Assembly (NCBI RefSeq): GCF_900155685.1
Contig: NZ_LT732548.1
Location: forward strand, 4,725,302-4,789,301
Origin: Paenibacillus bouchesdurhonensis
Lineage (GTDB): Bacteria > Bacillota > Bacilli > Paenibacillales > Paenibacillaceae
Direction of reading: 5' to 3'
Length of the DNA: 64,000 nucleotides
Under the pieces are notes generated by a model that had not been told where the DNA came from, searched no databases, and saw only the letters and a list, made by a program, of their open reading frames with translations. The position numbers were made by a program, and so were the translations under genes. This document shows positions 63,601 to 64,000 of the stretch, in pieces (the stretch's first letter is position 1; each line of letters starts with the position of its first letter).

Positions 63601-64000
63601 ATAAACTGTTCTAATTCAAACTCATCCAGCAGCTTTCCTTCCACATCATAAGCCTGATAAATCAAGGTGCTTCCGTTAATCGTGACCCCGGCAAACATTT
63701 GCTTTCCATTTTGAAAATGAACGGCATGATAGAACCGATCCTTCTTCTTCTCGTTAAATTTCTGTCCTGCTGTATTTATAGTGACATACACCGTGCCCTC
63801 GCCCGAAGCGGCAACCTTCCCGCCATGAACAGGATAAGAACGCGAGTATTCGTGATTATGCCCCTGCAGCACCAGATCAACACGGAACTCATCGAACACC
63901 TCGGCCCATTCCTGAATCTTGCTATAGCTATTTCCGCCGTATACCGGACGGTGGATGGCAACGATTTTCCACAGCTTGTCCGTGCTCTGTAGATCCTTGC
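63597..64000 (-). CDS. Metallophosphatase, C-terminal part (cut by window edge)
   Basis: The frame is open to the right edge and covers about 133 residues of a calcineurin-like phosphatase, probably of the purple-acid type. Metal-binding motifs seen are AIHRPVYGGN and LVLQGHNHEYSRSYPV (GHNH with the His ligands). A small C-terminal beta domain follows, ending DEFELEQFI. The N-terminal part, including the first metal motifs, lies outside the window. Confidence 0.82.
   Translation of the reverse strand, partial: KDLQSTDKLWKIVAIHRPVYGGNSYSKIQEWAEVFDEFRVDLVLQGHNHEYSRSYPVHGGKVAASGEGTVYVTINTAGQKFNEKKKDRFYHAVHFQNGKQMFAGVTINGSTLIYQAYDVEGKLLDEFELEQFI

Overview
The window looks like chromosomal DNA of a Paenibacillus-type Firmicute. 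Supporting signs are moderate GC with frequent TTG/GTG starts behind strong GGAGG-type ribosome binding sites, a purEKBCSQLFMNHD operon, MhqO/MhqD, LplA/LplB/YtcP-type sugar importers, YesM/YesN-style regulators and FapR-, CcpA- and PurR-like operator sequences. I see no phage, insertion sequence, CRISPR array, rRNA or tRNA. Genus assignment is an inference from gene content.

Layout. 0-4.7 kb: a lipoprotein gene, then a leftward five-gene ABC exporter cluster with its own YtrA-type GntR regulator, whose promoter overlaps an inverted repeat. 4.7-13.6 kb: a leftward operon for uptake and use of xylo-oligosaccharide-like sugars (two permeases, binding protein, GH43 xylosidase, polyol dehydrogenase) ending in its own histidine kinase and AraC-type response regulator, with a cre-like site in front. 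13.8-17.9 kb: NUDIX hydrolase, threonine dehydratase ilvA, the quinone-stress pair mhqO-mhqD and a small unknown protein. 18.0-32.3 kb: the complete 12-gene de novo purine operon. It has a PurR-type inverted box, a promoter, a guanine riboswitch and a remote intrinsic terminator. 32.4-39.7 kb: universal stress protein, DUF1294 protein, a 43-residue protein, topoisomerase III, a FapR-controlled fabH, thymidine kinase, an unknown protein with an internal repeat, and a sulfurtransferase pair. 39.7-40.6 kb: a graveyard of gene fragments.

40.7-58.1 kb is the main accessory region: two adjacent leftward transcription units that together look like an uncharacterised catabolic locus. One (51.9 to 40.7 kb, with its own promoter and cre site) carries an oligosaccharide ABC importer, a membrane-bound AraC regulator, a zinc dehydrogenase, an acetyltransferase, an FAD oxidoreductase and a glycosidase-like protein. 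The other (58.1 to 52.1 kb) carries a regulator with a GGDEF-like domain, an SDR epimerase, a DapA-family aldolase/lyase, both L-serine dehydratase subunits and a Gfo/Idh/MocA dehydrogenase, behind a promoter overlapped by a 27-bp near-perfect palindrome.

58.3-64 kb: a dead copy of the small gene at 38.5 kb, doxX, exonuclease III, a GAF-LuxR regulator, an amino-acid permease, an unknown protein, a flavodoxin remnant and a metallophosphatase cut by the window edge.

The observations most worth following are the purine riboswitch, whose antiterminator appears to pair across about 196 nt, the two-unit catabolic locus with its palindrome, and the paired live/dead paralogues and shared terminators at 38-40 and 58-59 kb.
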